Shown: positions 1-5,455, counted from the first letter of the stretch. The stretch is DNA of 6,053 bases from Trebonia sp. (GCA_030043595.1 JASHXJ010000183.1:1-6053); one strand, 5' to 3'. Translations and numbers: made by a program. Notes: a model not told the origin generated them from the sequence alone.

Positions 1-21
1 ACGACACCGACGCCGAAACCC

Positions 22-192
22 TCACCTTCGATGTGAACGTAGCGCCAGGGCGATGGCGCCCTGGAAGTCCCGCACGCTCACGATCCTGGCGTCCGTGATC
101 ACGTAATAGGCGGGCAGGATCCACAGCGCATAGCTGCGCGCTAGTCGGCTGTGGATTTGGCCGAGGACTGCCCGGAGGGCGTCCGCACATGT
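22..192 (-). pseudogene. Possible coding relic, unrecognised
   Basis: Read on the minus strand, this stretch gives a protein-like sequence with strongly G/C-biased third positions (for example YALWILPAYYVITDARIVSV) that ends at a stop at 22-24. The bias fades in the last seven codons. Upstream of about 192 the same frame turns into an Arg/Ser/Pro-rich reading that does not look coding, and no start with a ribosome binding site is visible. A second minus frame (365 down to about 230) also has some coding character, so the two could be pieces of one gene split by a frame change. I do not recognise the family. It may be the remnant of a decayed gene divergent from the serine hydrolase, or chance. 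Confidence 0.25.
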
Positions 193-386
193 GACGGTCG
201 ATGTTGACGGGCTGGCGGACCGGTCATGGCAAGAAGAGGTGCTGCTGGCCTCGGGGCTCGCATCACGCCGTGCCCGCCGGGTCCGAACGGGTGGTGGCGT
301 ACGGCGGGCGGGCATTGTTCGCCGCGCACCAGGGATAACGCAATCACGGCGTAATGGCGGGTCAATGCCGCGCTGGCACACTCATA
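193..386. other. Upstream gap with no supported gene
   Basis: This stretch lies between the minus-strand relic and the inverted repeat before the serine hydrolase. The frame of the serine hydrolase stays open through it back to a GTG at 191, but that extension is Arg-rich, has no signal-peptide character, and would bury the lipoprotein signal more than 100 residues inside the protein. I treat it as non-coding. I looked for -35/-10 pairs and found none I would defend. Confidence 0.4.
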
Positions 387-417
387 CTTACAGTGGTTGC
401 TCTAGGCCCACTGTAAG
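387..417 (+). promoter_or_regulatory. Perfect 10-bp inverted repeat, operator or RNA hairpin
   Basis: CTTACAGTGG (387-396) and its exact reverse complement CCACTGTAAG (408-417) flank an 11-base spacer. The repeat ends 13 bases before the ATG at 431, and its right arm runs into AAGGGGG (415-421), the Shine-Dalgarno candidate for that ATG. It could be an operator for a dimeric repressor. If transcribed, it could also be a hairpin that partly hides the ribosome binding site. It is more A/T-rich than its surroundings, which fits a regulatory site. Which regulator would bind is unknown. Confidence 0.55.
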
Positions 418-430
418 GGGGCCGCAAGAC

Positions 431-1924
431 ATGAACTGGTTCTGGCTCCGGCGGCGGCGCCGGAGGACCTCGGAGTGCGGCATGGCCCGTGGCAGTGCGG
501 GGCAGCTGGCCTGGCGGAAGATGGCCAGGCCGTACGGGTGCGTGGTGCTCAGCGTGGTGCTTGCGTGGGCTGCGGCCGGGTGCGCTGCTTCCCCGGGCAG
601 CACAGGCCCGGCCACCACGGCGTCCTCGTCCGTGTTCATCTCCAGGACCGTGCCTGACGCCCCGCTGGGCAGGCAGCTTACCTGGTTCCTGCGCGCCGTG
701 GCCGAGGTCCCCTTGTCCCAGCAGGTGATCCGGGCTCATTTCGATTCTGGCTTCCTGGCGAAGATCAGCCCGGCGCAGCTCAATTCGGTCCTGGCGGGGC
801 TCCCGGCAGCCGTGGGCGCGTCGGTGCCGTCCTCGGGGGCGTCCCTGATCGGGCTGCTGTCGGAAAACCCCGCCCGTGATCCGGACTCGCTGCTGGCGGT
901 GGCCGCGTTCGGCTCGGCCACGCTGACGGTGGACATCTCGGTCGACGGCGCCGGGCTGATCAGCGGGCTGTCGCTCGCGCCGTATCAGCCTCCGCCAGCC
1001 AGCTGGGCCCAGGCCGACGCCGAGCTTGCCGGGCTGGCTCCCGACTCCAGCCTGCTGGCCGCCAGGGTGTCACCGGGCGGGAGCTGCACTGCGGTCCATC
1101 AGGTGGCTGCCTCGGCCGCGCGGCCCCTCGGGTCGATGTTCAAGCTGTTCGTGCTGGGCGCGCTGGCGCACCAGATCGCCGCCGGGCGCGTCTCCTGGAA
1201 CCAGATGCTGACCGTCACCGCGCCGCTCAAGAGCCTGCCGTCGGGGCAGCTGCAGAACGAGCCGGACGGTACCCGCATCTCAGTCCAGGACACGGCCGCC
1301 AAGATGATCTCGGTCAGCGACAACACGGCCGCCAACATGCTGATCAACCTCGTGGGCCGGCCCGCAGTGCAAGCACAGGACCAGCAATGGTCCGACCATG
1401 CCGCCCTCAACATGCCGTTCCTGACCACCCGGGAAATGTTCATCCTCAAGCTCACCCAGTGGCCAGCCCTCGCCAGCCGCTACATCGCCGCGAACCAGGC
1501 CGGCCGGCAGGCGCTGCTGGCCAGCACCGTCGACCCGGCGCCGCTGCCCGCCCTGGCGGCGGCGCAAGCGTGGGTCACGCCACGAGACATCGACACCATC
1601 GAATGGTTCGCCTCCCCCGATGACATCTGCCGCGCCCTTGCCGGACTGCGGCAGCTCGCCGCCCAGCCCCGGCTGGCACCGCTGGATTCCATCATGTCGG
1701 CCAACGACGGCGGCATCGGGCTTGACCCGGCGCAATGGCCCACCGTCTGGTTCAAGGGCGGATCCGAGCCGGGCGTGGCGACCGTGGGCTACCTGGCCAC
1801 CAGCAGCAACGGCCAGACCTACGCGGTGGTCGCAATGCTCAGTAACCCCGCAGCCGCACTGCCCCCGTCGACCCCGGTCGCATTGCTGGCAATCGTCCGG
1901 GGCGCCTTCCAGCTCCTCCGTTAA
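431..1924 (+). CDS. Cpe/LpqF-type serine hydrolase lipoprotein (class A beta-lactamase fold)
   Basis: This is a secreted, lipid-anchored serine hydrolase of the penicillin-binding/beta-lactamase superfamily, closest in layout to mycobacterial LpqF and clavulanate-cluster ORF12 proteins. From the ATG at 431 it has 497 residues. A hydrophobic segment ends in a lipobox (WAAAGC) with Cys51 as the lipidation site. Residues about 75-190 look like the small N-terminal domain of this family, and the hydrolase domain follows. Catalytic motifs are SMFK (Ser235, Lys238), SDN (296-298) and KGG (442-444, in the KTG position). I see no ExxLN motif, so efficient beta-lactam hydrolysis is doubtful; an esterase or cell-wall role fits better. 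The start is uncertain. ATG 431 has AAGGGGG nine bases upstream. ATG 482 has GGAG six bases upstream and gives a more usual 33-residue signal. ATG 521 gives a 20-residue signal but its Shine-Dalgarno is too close. The substrate is unknown. Confidence 0.87.
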   Translation: MNWFWLRRRRRRTSECGMARGSAGQLAWRKMARPYGCVVLSVVLAWAAAGCAASPGSTGPATTASSSVFISRTVPDAPLGRQLTWFLRAVAEVPLSQQVIRAHFDSGFLAKISPAQLNSVLAGLPAAVGASVPSSGASLIGLLSENPARDPDSLLAVAAFGSATLTVDISVDGAGLISGLSLAPYQPPPASWAQADAELAGLAPDSSLLAARVSPGGSCTAVHQVAASAARPLGSMFKLFVLGALAHQIAAGRVSWNQMLTVTAPLKSLPSGQLQNEPDGTRISVQDTAAKMISVSDNTAANMLINLVGRPAVQAQDQQWSDHAALNMPFLTTREMFILKLTQWPALASRYIAANQAGRQALLASTVDPAPLPALAAAQAWVTPRDIDTIEWFASPDDICRALAGLRQLAAQPRLAPLDSIMSANDGGIGLDPAQWPTVWFKGGSEPGVATVGYLATSSNGQTYAVVAMLSNPAAALPPSTPVALLAIVRGAFQLLR

Positions 1925-2002
1925 TCCGGCAGCCGGGGGAAATCCGGGTCAAGGGGGCCCGTTGGCTGTTGATGGTGGTTCGGGACAACTCGGGGATACG
2001 CC

Positions 2003-2221
2003 TTGGAGCGCGTCCGTAATGCCCCGTCGTGCTTGTTGGCGGCTGTGCGGGGCGTTGCTGTACTGTCGGCCTGTACTGTCCGCGACATTGGCGGCATGGC
2101 GGGCACGCCCGAGCTCTTCACCGTGGCGGCCCTGGGCCGGCAGGCCCAATCGATCGTCGTGGTCAATACGGGACAGGAGCATCCCCGTGAGCTTCGCATT
2201 GATCACGGCACATCAGGCTAG
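2003..2221 (+). CDS. Small lipoprotein candidate, unrecognised
   Basis: This is a 72-residue ORF starting at TTG. A hydrophobic stretch (residues 9-23) is followed by LSAC, a good lipobox with Cys24. The part after the ATG at 2096 (GTPELFTVAALGRQAQSIVV) has strong third-position G/C bias, which supports this frame over the overlapping one. The last 15 codons are less biased. No convincing ribosome binding site precedes the TTG. The TTG-to-lipobox part crosses a 13-bp tandem repeat, which could have shifted the frame. Its end overlaps the next ORF by 35 bases in a different frame, so coupled translation is possible. It could equally be a gene remnant. I do not recognise the family. Confidence 0.32.
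   Translation: MERVRNAPSCLLAAVRGVAVLSACTVRDIGGMAGTPELFTVAALGRQAQSIVVVNTGQEHPRELRIDHGTSG
2058..2083 (+). repeat. 13-bp imperfect tandem repeat, two copies
   Basis: CTGTACTGTCGGC (2058-2070) is followed at once by CTGTACTGTCCGC (2071-2083), with one mismatch. Thirteen bases is not a multiple of three, so a recent duplication inside a gene would shift its frame. It lies in the signal-peptide region of the small lipoprotein candidate. It could also be a pair of protein-binding half-sites. Confidence 0.6.
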
Positions 2222-2351
2222 TTCACTTCAACACGGCGGTCAGTGGTACATCGCCCTTCCCGTACTTGCGGTGGTTATCGGGGTGACGATATGGCGTCGG
2301 CGGCGCCAGGGTGGAGGCCGCGGGCCTTTCGGCGGCTCTGGTGATCAATGA
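2187..2351 (+). CDS. 54-residue single-span membrane protein
   Basis: The start is a GTG with AGGAG (2175-2179) seven bases upstream, the clearest ribosome binding site in the window, and the reading is open to TGA at 2349-2351. The protein has a short polar N-terminus, one membrane segment (about residues 20-36, WYIALPVLAVVIGVTIW), then RRRR and a Gly-rich basic tail. By the positive-inside rule the C-terminus should be cytoplasmic. Many actinobacteria encode small proteins of this shape with no known role. It begins inside the end of the upstream small ORF. Its stop overlaps ATGATG at 2348-2353, which opens a 14-codon stub ending in TAG at 2393-2395, possibly the cut-off start of a third coupled gene. 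No function can be assigned. Confidence 0.5.
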   Translation: MSFALITAHQASSLQHGGQWYIALPVLAVVIGVTIWRRRRQGGGRGPFGGSGDQ

Positions 2352-2391
2352 TGAGCAAGGCGCCGCTCCTCGCGGATTACAGGCCTGCGGG

Positions 2392-2526
2392 CTAGCCGAG
2401 TTGGCGTCGTTCTTCGGCCAGCCCCAGGGGGCTAGTGCGCTCCCACTGGTTGAGGCTCGTGAAGTCGGGCCAGTCAACGCGGGCGCGGGAGATGCCGTCG
2501 AGACCGGCCACGGCGTGACCATGCCC
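2392..2526 (-). pseudogene. Orphan coding fragment, unrecognised
   Basis: On the minus strand this reads as a natural, GC3-biased peptide (SRARVDWPDFTSLNQWERTS, then PLGLAEERRQLG) and stops at 2392-2394. The only in-frame start nearby is GTG at 2511, with no ribosome binding site, which would give 39 residues. The upstream frame passes into the transposase relic in a different frame. It looks like the C-terminal end of a gene whose front was lost when the neighbouring sequences were joined. The family is unknown to me. Confidence 0.33.
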
Positions 2527-2705
2527 AGCTAAGCCCGCCCTCCCCAGCCGCCAGCCGCTGCCTGGCTGGCGCCAGCAGCTCCCGCTCCGCAGCGTCGTAA
2601 GCCGAGCCGACATGCTCGATATCCCGCGAACCGCGGTTGAAGAACCGCACGATCTGCACAGCCGTCGCACCCCAAGGCCGTCTTCACCGTCCGGACATTC
2701 GGCAC
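2527..2705 (-). pseudogene. IS1634-like transposase, N-terminal relic with frameshift
   Basis: The minus strand reads VRTVKTALG from a GTG at 2705, then, after one extra base (T at 2669 in the minus-strand reading), ATAVQIVRFF, GSRDIEHVGSAYDAAE and ARQRLAAGEGGL. From memory this is the N-terminus of actinobacterial IS1634-family (DDE) transposases, which have about 500 or more residues; here only about 58 family-like codons remain. After about 2527 the reading becomes Arg/Trp-rich and unrelated, so the catalytic domain is absent. No terminal inverted repeats were found. The stub cannot make a working transposase. It marks a past insertion, and the flanking DUF488 and orphan fragments are probably part of the same scar. 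Confidence 0.65.
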
Positions 2706-2730
2706 CGGGCCACCCGCCAGCTCCCGATTA

Positions 2731-3045
2731 GTGCGCTCCTACCGGTGGGAGAAACGCCTCGGCGGCTTCCGCAAGCCCACCCCGGCTCCCCGGCGTAGCG
2801 TGGCGCGGCGACATGTTCCGCGGCTACGCGGAATACATGCGTTCGCCGGACTTCCTGGCCGCGACCGACCGCGTGCTCGCCGAGGCCGCCGAGCGCCAGG
2901 TCGCGGTGATGTACTCGGAGAGCGCGTGGTGGCGCTCTCACCGCCGCCTGTTAGCGGCCTTCGTCTCCGTCCCCGCGGCGCCGGCGTGCGGCACCTCATG
3001 CACGACGGGCGACTGGAACGGCTCAGATGTTCTCGTTCTCGGTGA
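2731..3045 (+). pseudogene. DUF488 family protein, decayed
   Basis: The plus strand carries the middle and end of a DUF488 protein spread over two frames. Frame 1 reads YRWEKRLGGFRKP (from about 2740). Frame 2 reads VAWRGDMFRGYAEYM, AERQVAVMYSESAWWRSHRR (about 2792-2960). Frame 1 resumes with GVRHLMHDGRLERL and stops at 3043-3045. DUF488 proteins have an N-terminal region of about 40-60 residues (often opening with TVGHS-like sequence) that is missing here. The usual Cys in the M/LC-x-E and RCHR motifs appears as Tyr and Ser. Two frame changes, the lost front and altered conserved residues all say pseudogene. Its end overlaps the convergent oxidoreductase gene by 23 bases. Confidence 0.75.
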
Positions 3046-3625
3046 GAACGCGGAACGCCAGCCGACGGCCGAGGCCACGGCCGAAGGCGAGCGCGAAAAA
3101 CAGGCCGGCCACCGAGTCGACAGCGGCGAAGGCGGCCGGGCTGCCACCCGCGTAGACGGGCCGGAATCCGACATCGGCGATCAGTCCCGCGACCGTCTCC
3201 CGCCCGGCACCGTCGGGCCCGGCGAAGAACATGTCCGCGACCTCGCCGCCGATCACCGGGTCGGCCATGTTCTCCCAGGCGACGGAGTTGAACGCGCGGA
3301 AGCCGATCACGCCGTCCGGAAGGTGGCGGAGGCCGGACATCTCGGGGCCGCCGCTCATATTGTTGGTCGCGTCGATCACGATCTGGCCCTCGAGCGCCAC
3401 GGTGTGGGCCGTCAGCGTATCCGCCATCGCGGCGCCCGGGATCGCGTAGACGACCACGCGGGCTTCCTCCAGCGCGGCAAGCGGCTCGGTGACCGCCGCA
3501 CCCGCGGGCACCGTCGCCGTCTCAGGATGCTGGCTCCCGATCGCGACCTCATGGCCAGCCTTGACCCAAGCAGCCGCCAGCGTACGGCCCACATTGCCGG
3601 ACCCGATTACCGCGATCTTCTCCAT
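3023..3625 (-). CDS. NAD(P)-binding F420 reductase-like oxidoreductase (COG2085)
   Basis: This 200-residue protein has a single Rossmann domain of the NADPH-dependent F420 reductase (Fno) family; such enzymes exchange hydride between a nicotinamide and F420 or a related acceptor in the cytoplasm. Visible features are the dinucleotide loop IGSGNVG (7-13), the end of strand 2 at GSQ (30-32), DATNNMSGGP in mid-domain, and AFNSVAWENMADP, a hallmark of this subgroup. Length is normal. The start at 3625 matches the family N-terminus (MEKIAVIGSGNVG). It has no Shine-Dalgarno, but TATGAT ends 7 bases upstream, the pattern of leaderless actinobacterial genes; an ATG at 3637 is possible but lies inside that box. 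Gln32 replaces the Arg that binds the NADP 2'-phosphate in characterised Fno. The true acceptor is unknown; many actinobacterial members are annotated only as NAD(P)-binding proteins. Confidence 0.9.
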   Translation of the reverse strand: MEKIAVIGSGNVGRTLAAAWVKAGHEVAIGSQHPETATVPAGAAVTEPLAALEEARVVVYAIPGAAMADTLTAHTVALEGQIVIDATNNMSGGPEMSGLRHLPDGVIGFRAFNSVAWENMADPVIGGEVADMFFAGPDGAGRETVAGLIADVGFRPVYAGGSPAAFAAVDSVAGLFFALAFGRGLGRRLAFRVLTENENI

Positions 3626-3632
3626 GCCGGGA

Positions 3633-3638
3633 ATCATA
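3633..3638 (-). promoter_or_regulatory. -10 box TATGAT for leaderless expression of the oxidoreductase
   Basis: On the minus strand TATGAT, one mismatch from TATAAT, ends 7 bases before the ATG at 3625. This is the spacing expected when transcription starts at or next to the start codon. No Shine-Dalgarno is present. A -35 element is not obvious, which is common in actinobacterial promoters. Confidence 0.45.
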
Positions 3639-3713
3639 GGCCCTGCGCGCCGCCGGGCGCACGAAGCCCGGAGACCGCCAGGCGATACACATGGCATACC
3701 GCTCTGATTGCCC

Positions 3714-4457
3714 CTAGTCGCCTCCGAGAACCGGCGCCCAAACGCGGATGTGGTCACTTTGACGGGATGGTCCGGCACTCCTACTCACGCTCCACGACAT
3801 ACCCCATCGCGGCAGATGCGGACGTTCACCTTGAGCTCGGCGATGTATAAAGATTCGGCCCGCCTCGGCGGTCCGCCGGAACTGGGTATCCCGGAGGGTA
3901 ACGATTGCGTGCGGGAAGCGGTGACTACGATAGGACGCGATAGGATAGCCCCAGTCATATAACTCCTCGCCGAAAACCACTTCACGGTATCGCCGTTTGA
4001 GTGATTCATTGCAAGATGACACGCGAGAGTAAGCCGCTGCAAGATTCTCAAGGTCAGCCGGGAAGTACGGGTTATCCGCAGTGGCTGCGATCTCTTCTCG
4101 CACGCGATCTGCGGCGCGGCCGGGCAATGGCCGGAGAAGGCGAATGAACTCCTCGAGTGCTGCCAGGAAATTCTGAGCAAGATCGACATCAGCCGAATCC
4201 AGCGCCGGGGCCTTTTGGATGAGGAGAACATTCAGTTGCCGGTAGACGCTGGCAAGCCCGTCCACGTTATCGAAATTGTCCCTGAGCCCGATATGCGCGC
4301 TCTGAGCTATGTCCCAGAGTTTCGCGAACGCGTCTGCCCGTTCTGTCCGGCCCCGCACTTCGCGCTCATCAGCTGCGCCTTCCCAGGTAACCCCGCCGCC
4401 GATTACAGGAAAGCTCACGCCGGTCACGTTGAACTTTGCTCTCCTCTTGAACTTCAT
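3714..4457 (-). CDS. Hypothetical protein in lower-GC DNA, C-terminus possibly frameshifted
   Basis: The 247-residue ORF starts at ATG 4457 with GGAG seven bases upstream. The protein opens with a basic stretch (MKFKRRAKF) and NVTGVSFPVIGGGVTWE. This resembles the short beta-strand opening of several small uncharacterised bacterial proteins (GVSxPxxGxxWE), but I cannot name the family. Residues about 30-170 look alpha-helical, with many charged and Leu/Ala residues; no membrane segment or signal peptide is visible. Local GC falls to roughly 50-57 percent, below the neighbours, suggesting acquisition by transfer. The last 50 or so residues (Arg/Trp/Ser-rich) look unlike the rest. An alternative frame entered near the CCC at 3859-3861 gives AESLYIAELKVNVRICRDGV and stops at 3785, with better codon bias. 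So the real product may end near 3785, or the gene may be damaged. The downstream oxidoreductase is 88 bases away on the same strand but has its own promoter candidate. Confidence 0.62.
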   Translation of the reverse strand: MKFKRRAKFNVTGVSFPVIGGGVTWEGAADEREVRGRTERADAFAKLWDIAQSAHIGLRDNFDNVDGLASVYRQLNVLLIQKAPALDSADVDLAQNFLAALEEFIRLLRPLPGRAADRVREEIAATADNPYFPADLENLAAAYSRVSSCNESLKRRYREVVFGEELYDWGYPIASYRSHRFPHAIVTLRDTQFRRTAEAGRIFIHRRAQGERPHLPRWGMSWSVSRSAGPSRQSDHIRVWAPVLGGD

Positions 4458-4494
4458 GCGCGGACTCCGAATCCAGGGCAGGCCTTGTTTCAGG

Positions 4495-4635
4495 CTACCT
4501 GACTGAGGGCAGGCCCGGCGGCGTCCCCTCTTCGGGCAGCACTGGGATGACGTACGCAAACATCACATCCAGCCAGGGGATGCCACCCTGGGGGGCGCAG
4601 GCACGACGATAGGCGCGCAGATGCGCGTGTTCCGG
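4495..4635 (-). pseudogene. Orphan C-terminal coding fragment, unrecognised
   Basis: This minus-strand reading without a start codon has strong third-position G/C bias and natural composition: PEHAHLRAYRRACAPQ, then GGIPWLDVMFAYVIPVLPEE, ending in TAG at 4495-4497. The frame stays open upstream into the end of the P-loop gene, offset by one frame, but has no in-frame ATG or GTG before a stop at 4747. Two explanations fit. It may be the tail of a lost gene, or it may be the original C-terminus of the P-loop protein separated by a frameshift near its end. An internal ATG at 4563 could at most start a 22-residue peptide. I do not recognise the family. Confidence 0.35.
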
Positions 4636-4639
4636 GGCT

Positions 4640-4655
4640 GCTCCGGGGCCGGAGC
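4640..4655 (-). terminator. GC-rich hairpin after the P-loop gene
   Basis: GCTCCGG (4640-4646) pairs with CCGGAGC (4649-4655), realistically a 6-bp stem with a 4-base loop, starting 11 bases past the stop of the P-loop gene. There is no T-run, as is common for actinobacterial terminators. The hairpin overlaps the upstream in-frame extension of the orphan fragment, so it may simply reflect GC-rich coding sequence. Confidence 0.33.
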
Positions 4656-4666
4656 CGGACGCGGGT

Positions 4667-5251
4667 CTAGGCGCCTGAAGCCGGGCGACCGCGGCCGTAG
4701 ACCTGCGGGAACCCGCCCATGATCGCTGCGACTGTCTGTCCGGGTGTCATCCTCGTGCTATCGACGGCGAGATACCGGTATCCGTCCTGGTTGCCGGCGA
4801 TCGTCGTATCGGTGGTATCCAGCCGGCCGGCCCTGTCGCGCCACTCCTGCGTGGTCTGCTTGGCGCGCGTGTTCCGGCGGCGCTGGAGCTCGTCCGGCTG
4901 CACGAGCAACTGCACCATGCACACCTCGTCGACCTCGGGGACAAGCTCGCGGAAGCGCAGGAAGTCATCGCGGGTGCTGAAAAAGCTTCCCGCGATGACG
5001 TTCCCGAAGCCGGCAGCCCAGTAGTTTCGGACGAGGGTCCCGACGTTGGCTCGCAGCAGCCGCCAGAACGCCTCGTCATACAAGCACGGGTTGACCTGGC
5101 CCAGATCTTCGGCATCTATCCGCGCCGCGCGCGGCGTGTGCGGCAGCAGCGCACGGAGGATCGTGGTCTTGCCGGCACCCTCCTGTCCCCAGATAAGGAT
5201 CAGACGGCGGACCCCGGGACCCGGATACGGGACTTCACTGGAGCTGGTCAT
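4667..5251 (-). CDS. P-loop NTPase, kinase-like
   Basis: The 194-residue cytoplasmic protein starts at ATG 5251, with GGGAAG ten bases upstream; GTG 5299 and ATG 5269 are in-frame alternatives with poorer sites. After an N-terminal strand (VRRLILIWG) comes a Walker A motif GQEGAGKTT (22-30), then IDAEDLGQVNP (acceptor/Walker-type strand), a helical segment with NYWAAGFGNVIAGSFF, a strand MVQLLVQPDEL and a basic lid-like helix LQRRRNTRAKQTTQEWRDR. This order matches AAA_33/zeta-toxin-like small kinases that phosphorylate small molecules, nucleotides or sugars. The substrate cannot be told. No antitoxin-like partner is adjacent on the same strand, so a toxin role is unsupported. The C-terminal tail (VYGRGRPASGA) is low complexity, and the neighbouring orphan fragment hints that the true end might differ. 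Good codon bias; no sign of transfer. Confidence 0.83.
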   Translation of the reverse strand: MTSSSEVPYPGPGVRRLILIWGQEGAGKTTILRALLPHTPRAARIDAEDLGQVNPCLYDEAFWRLLRANVGTLVRNYWAAGFGNVIAGSFFSTRDDFLRFRELVPEVDEVCMVQLLVQPDELQRRRNTRAKQTTQEWRDRAGRLDTTDTTIAGNQDGYRYLAVDSTRMTPGQTVAAIMGGFPQVYGRGRPASGA

Positions 5252-5455
5252 GATCTGCCAGCTTCCCATAGCAGCAACCTGCGGTTCCGCCCGCCGCACC
5301 TCGAACAGGGGGCATGCACCCCTGAAGGGCCGCGTGCTCCACTCATGCAGCCGATCCTGGCTGAAGTTCCCGCCAGCTCCGTGGCGACTTATCGAATCCG
5401 TGACGCAGCCGGTCTCTAGTCATGGTTTTGGTAGTACCCGACCTGGGTGGCGGCG
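5252..5455. other. Divergent intergenic region
   Basis: This 204-base gap separates the P-loop gene (leftward) and the small charged ORF (rightward), so promoters for both should lie here. I see no -10/-35 pair I would defend. The minus frame of the P-loop gene is open upstream to about 5430 but has no good start there. A 24-codon plus-strand ORF (ATG 5345 to TAG 5419) has weak coding character only. Confidence 0.4.

Noticed and set aside
3..98. Plus-strand partial reading at the left edge (DTDAETLTFDVNVA...)
   Set aside because: The first 14 codons look coding but the rest to TGA 96-98 does not, and it competes with the minus-strand relic. Too short to support.
387..417. BlaI/MecI-type operator
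   Set aside because: Half-sites contain TACA and TGTA, but they are 20 bases apart and not in the usual TACAnnTGTA arrangement. No such regulator gene is in the window.
191..430. N-terminal extension of the serine hydrolase to GTG 191
   Set aside because: It is Arg-rich, lacks coding bias, and would put the lipoprotein signal at residue 131, which is not compatible with export.
1926..1936. Terminator hairpin after the serine hydrolase (CCGGC A GCCGG)
   Set aside because: The loop would be a single base and no T-run follows.
1620..2186. Long plus-strand reading continuous with the 54-residue membrane protein
   Set aside because: It is the shifted shadow of the serine hydrolase followed by a Trp/Arg/Ser-rich stretch. 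The GTG at 2187 with its own ribosome binding site explains the real part.
2813..3850. 345-residue plus-strand ORF
   Set aside because: Only its first 50 or so residues are DUF488; the remainder is antisense to the oxidoreductase gene.
4667..5251. Zeta-type toxin of a toxin-antitoxin pair
   Set aside because: The P-loop kinase fold is shared, but no epsilon-like antitoxin is adjacent on the same strand, and the divergent charged ORF has no antitoxin motif I can see.
5308..5325. GGGGGCATGCACCCCT hairpin before the P-loop gene
   Set aside because: Only a 4-bp stem with a 7-base loop. Expected by chance at this GC content.
5345..5419. 24-codon plus-strand ORF (MQPILAEVPASS...)
   Set aside because: No ribosome binding site, weak codon bias, and it overlaps the promoter region of two genes.
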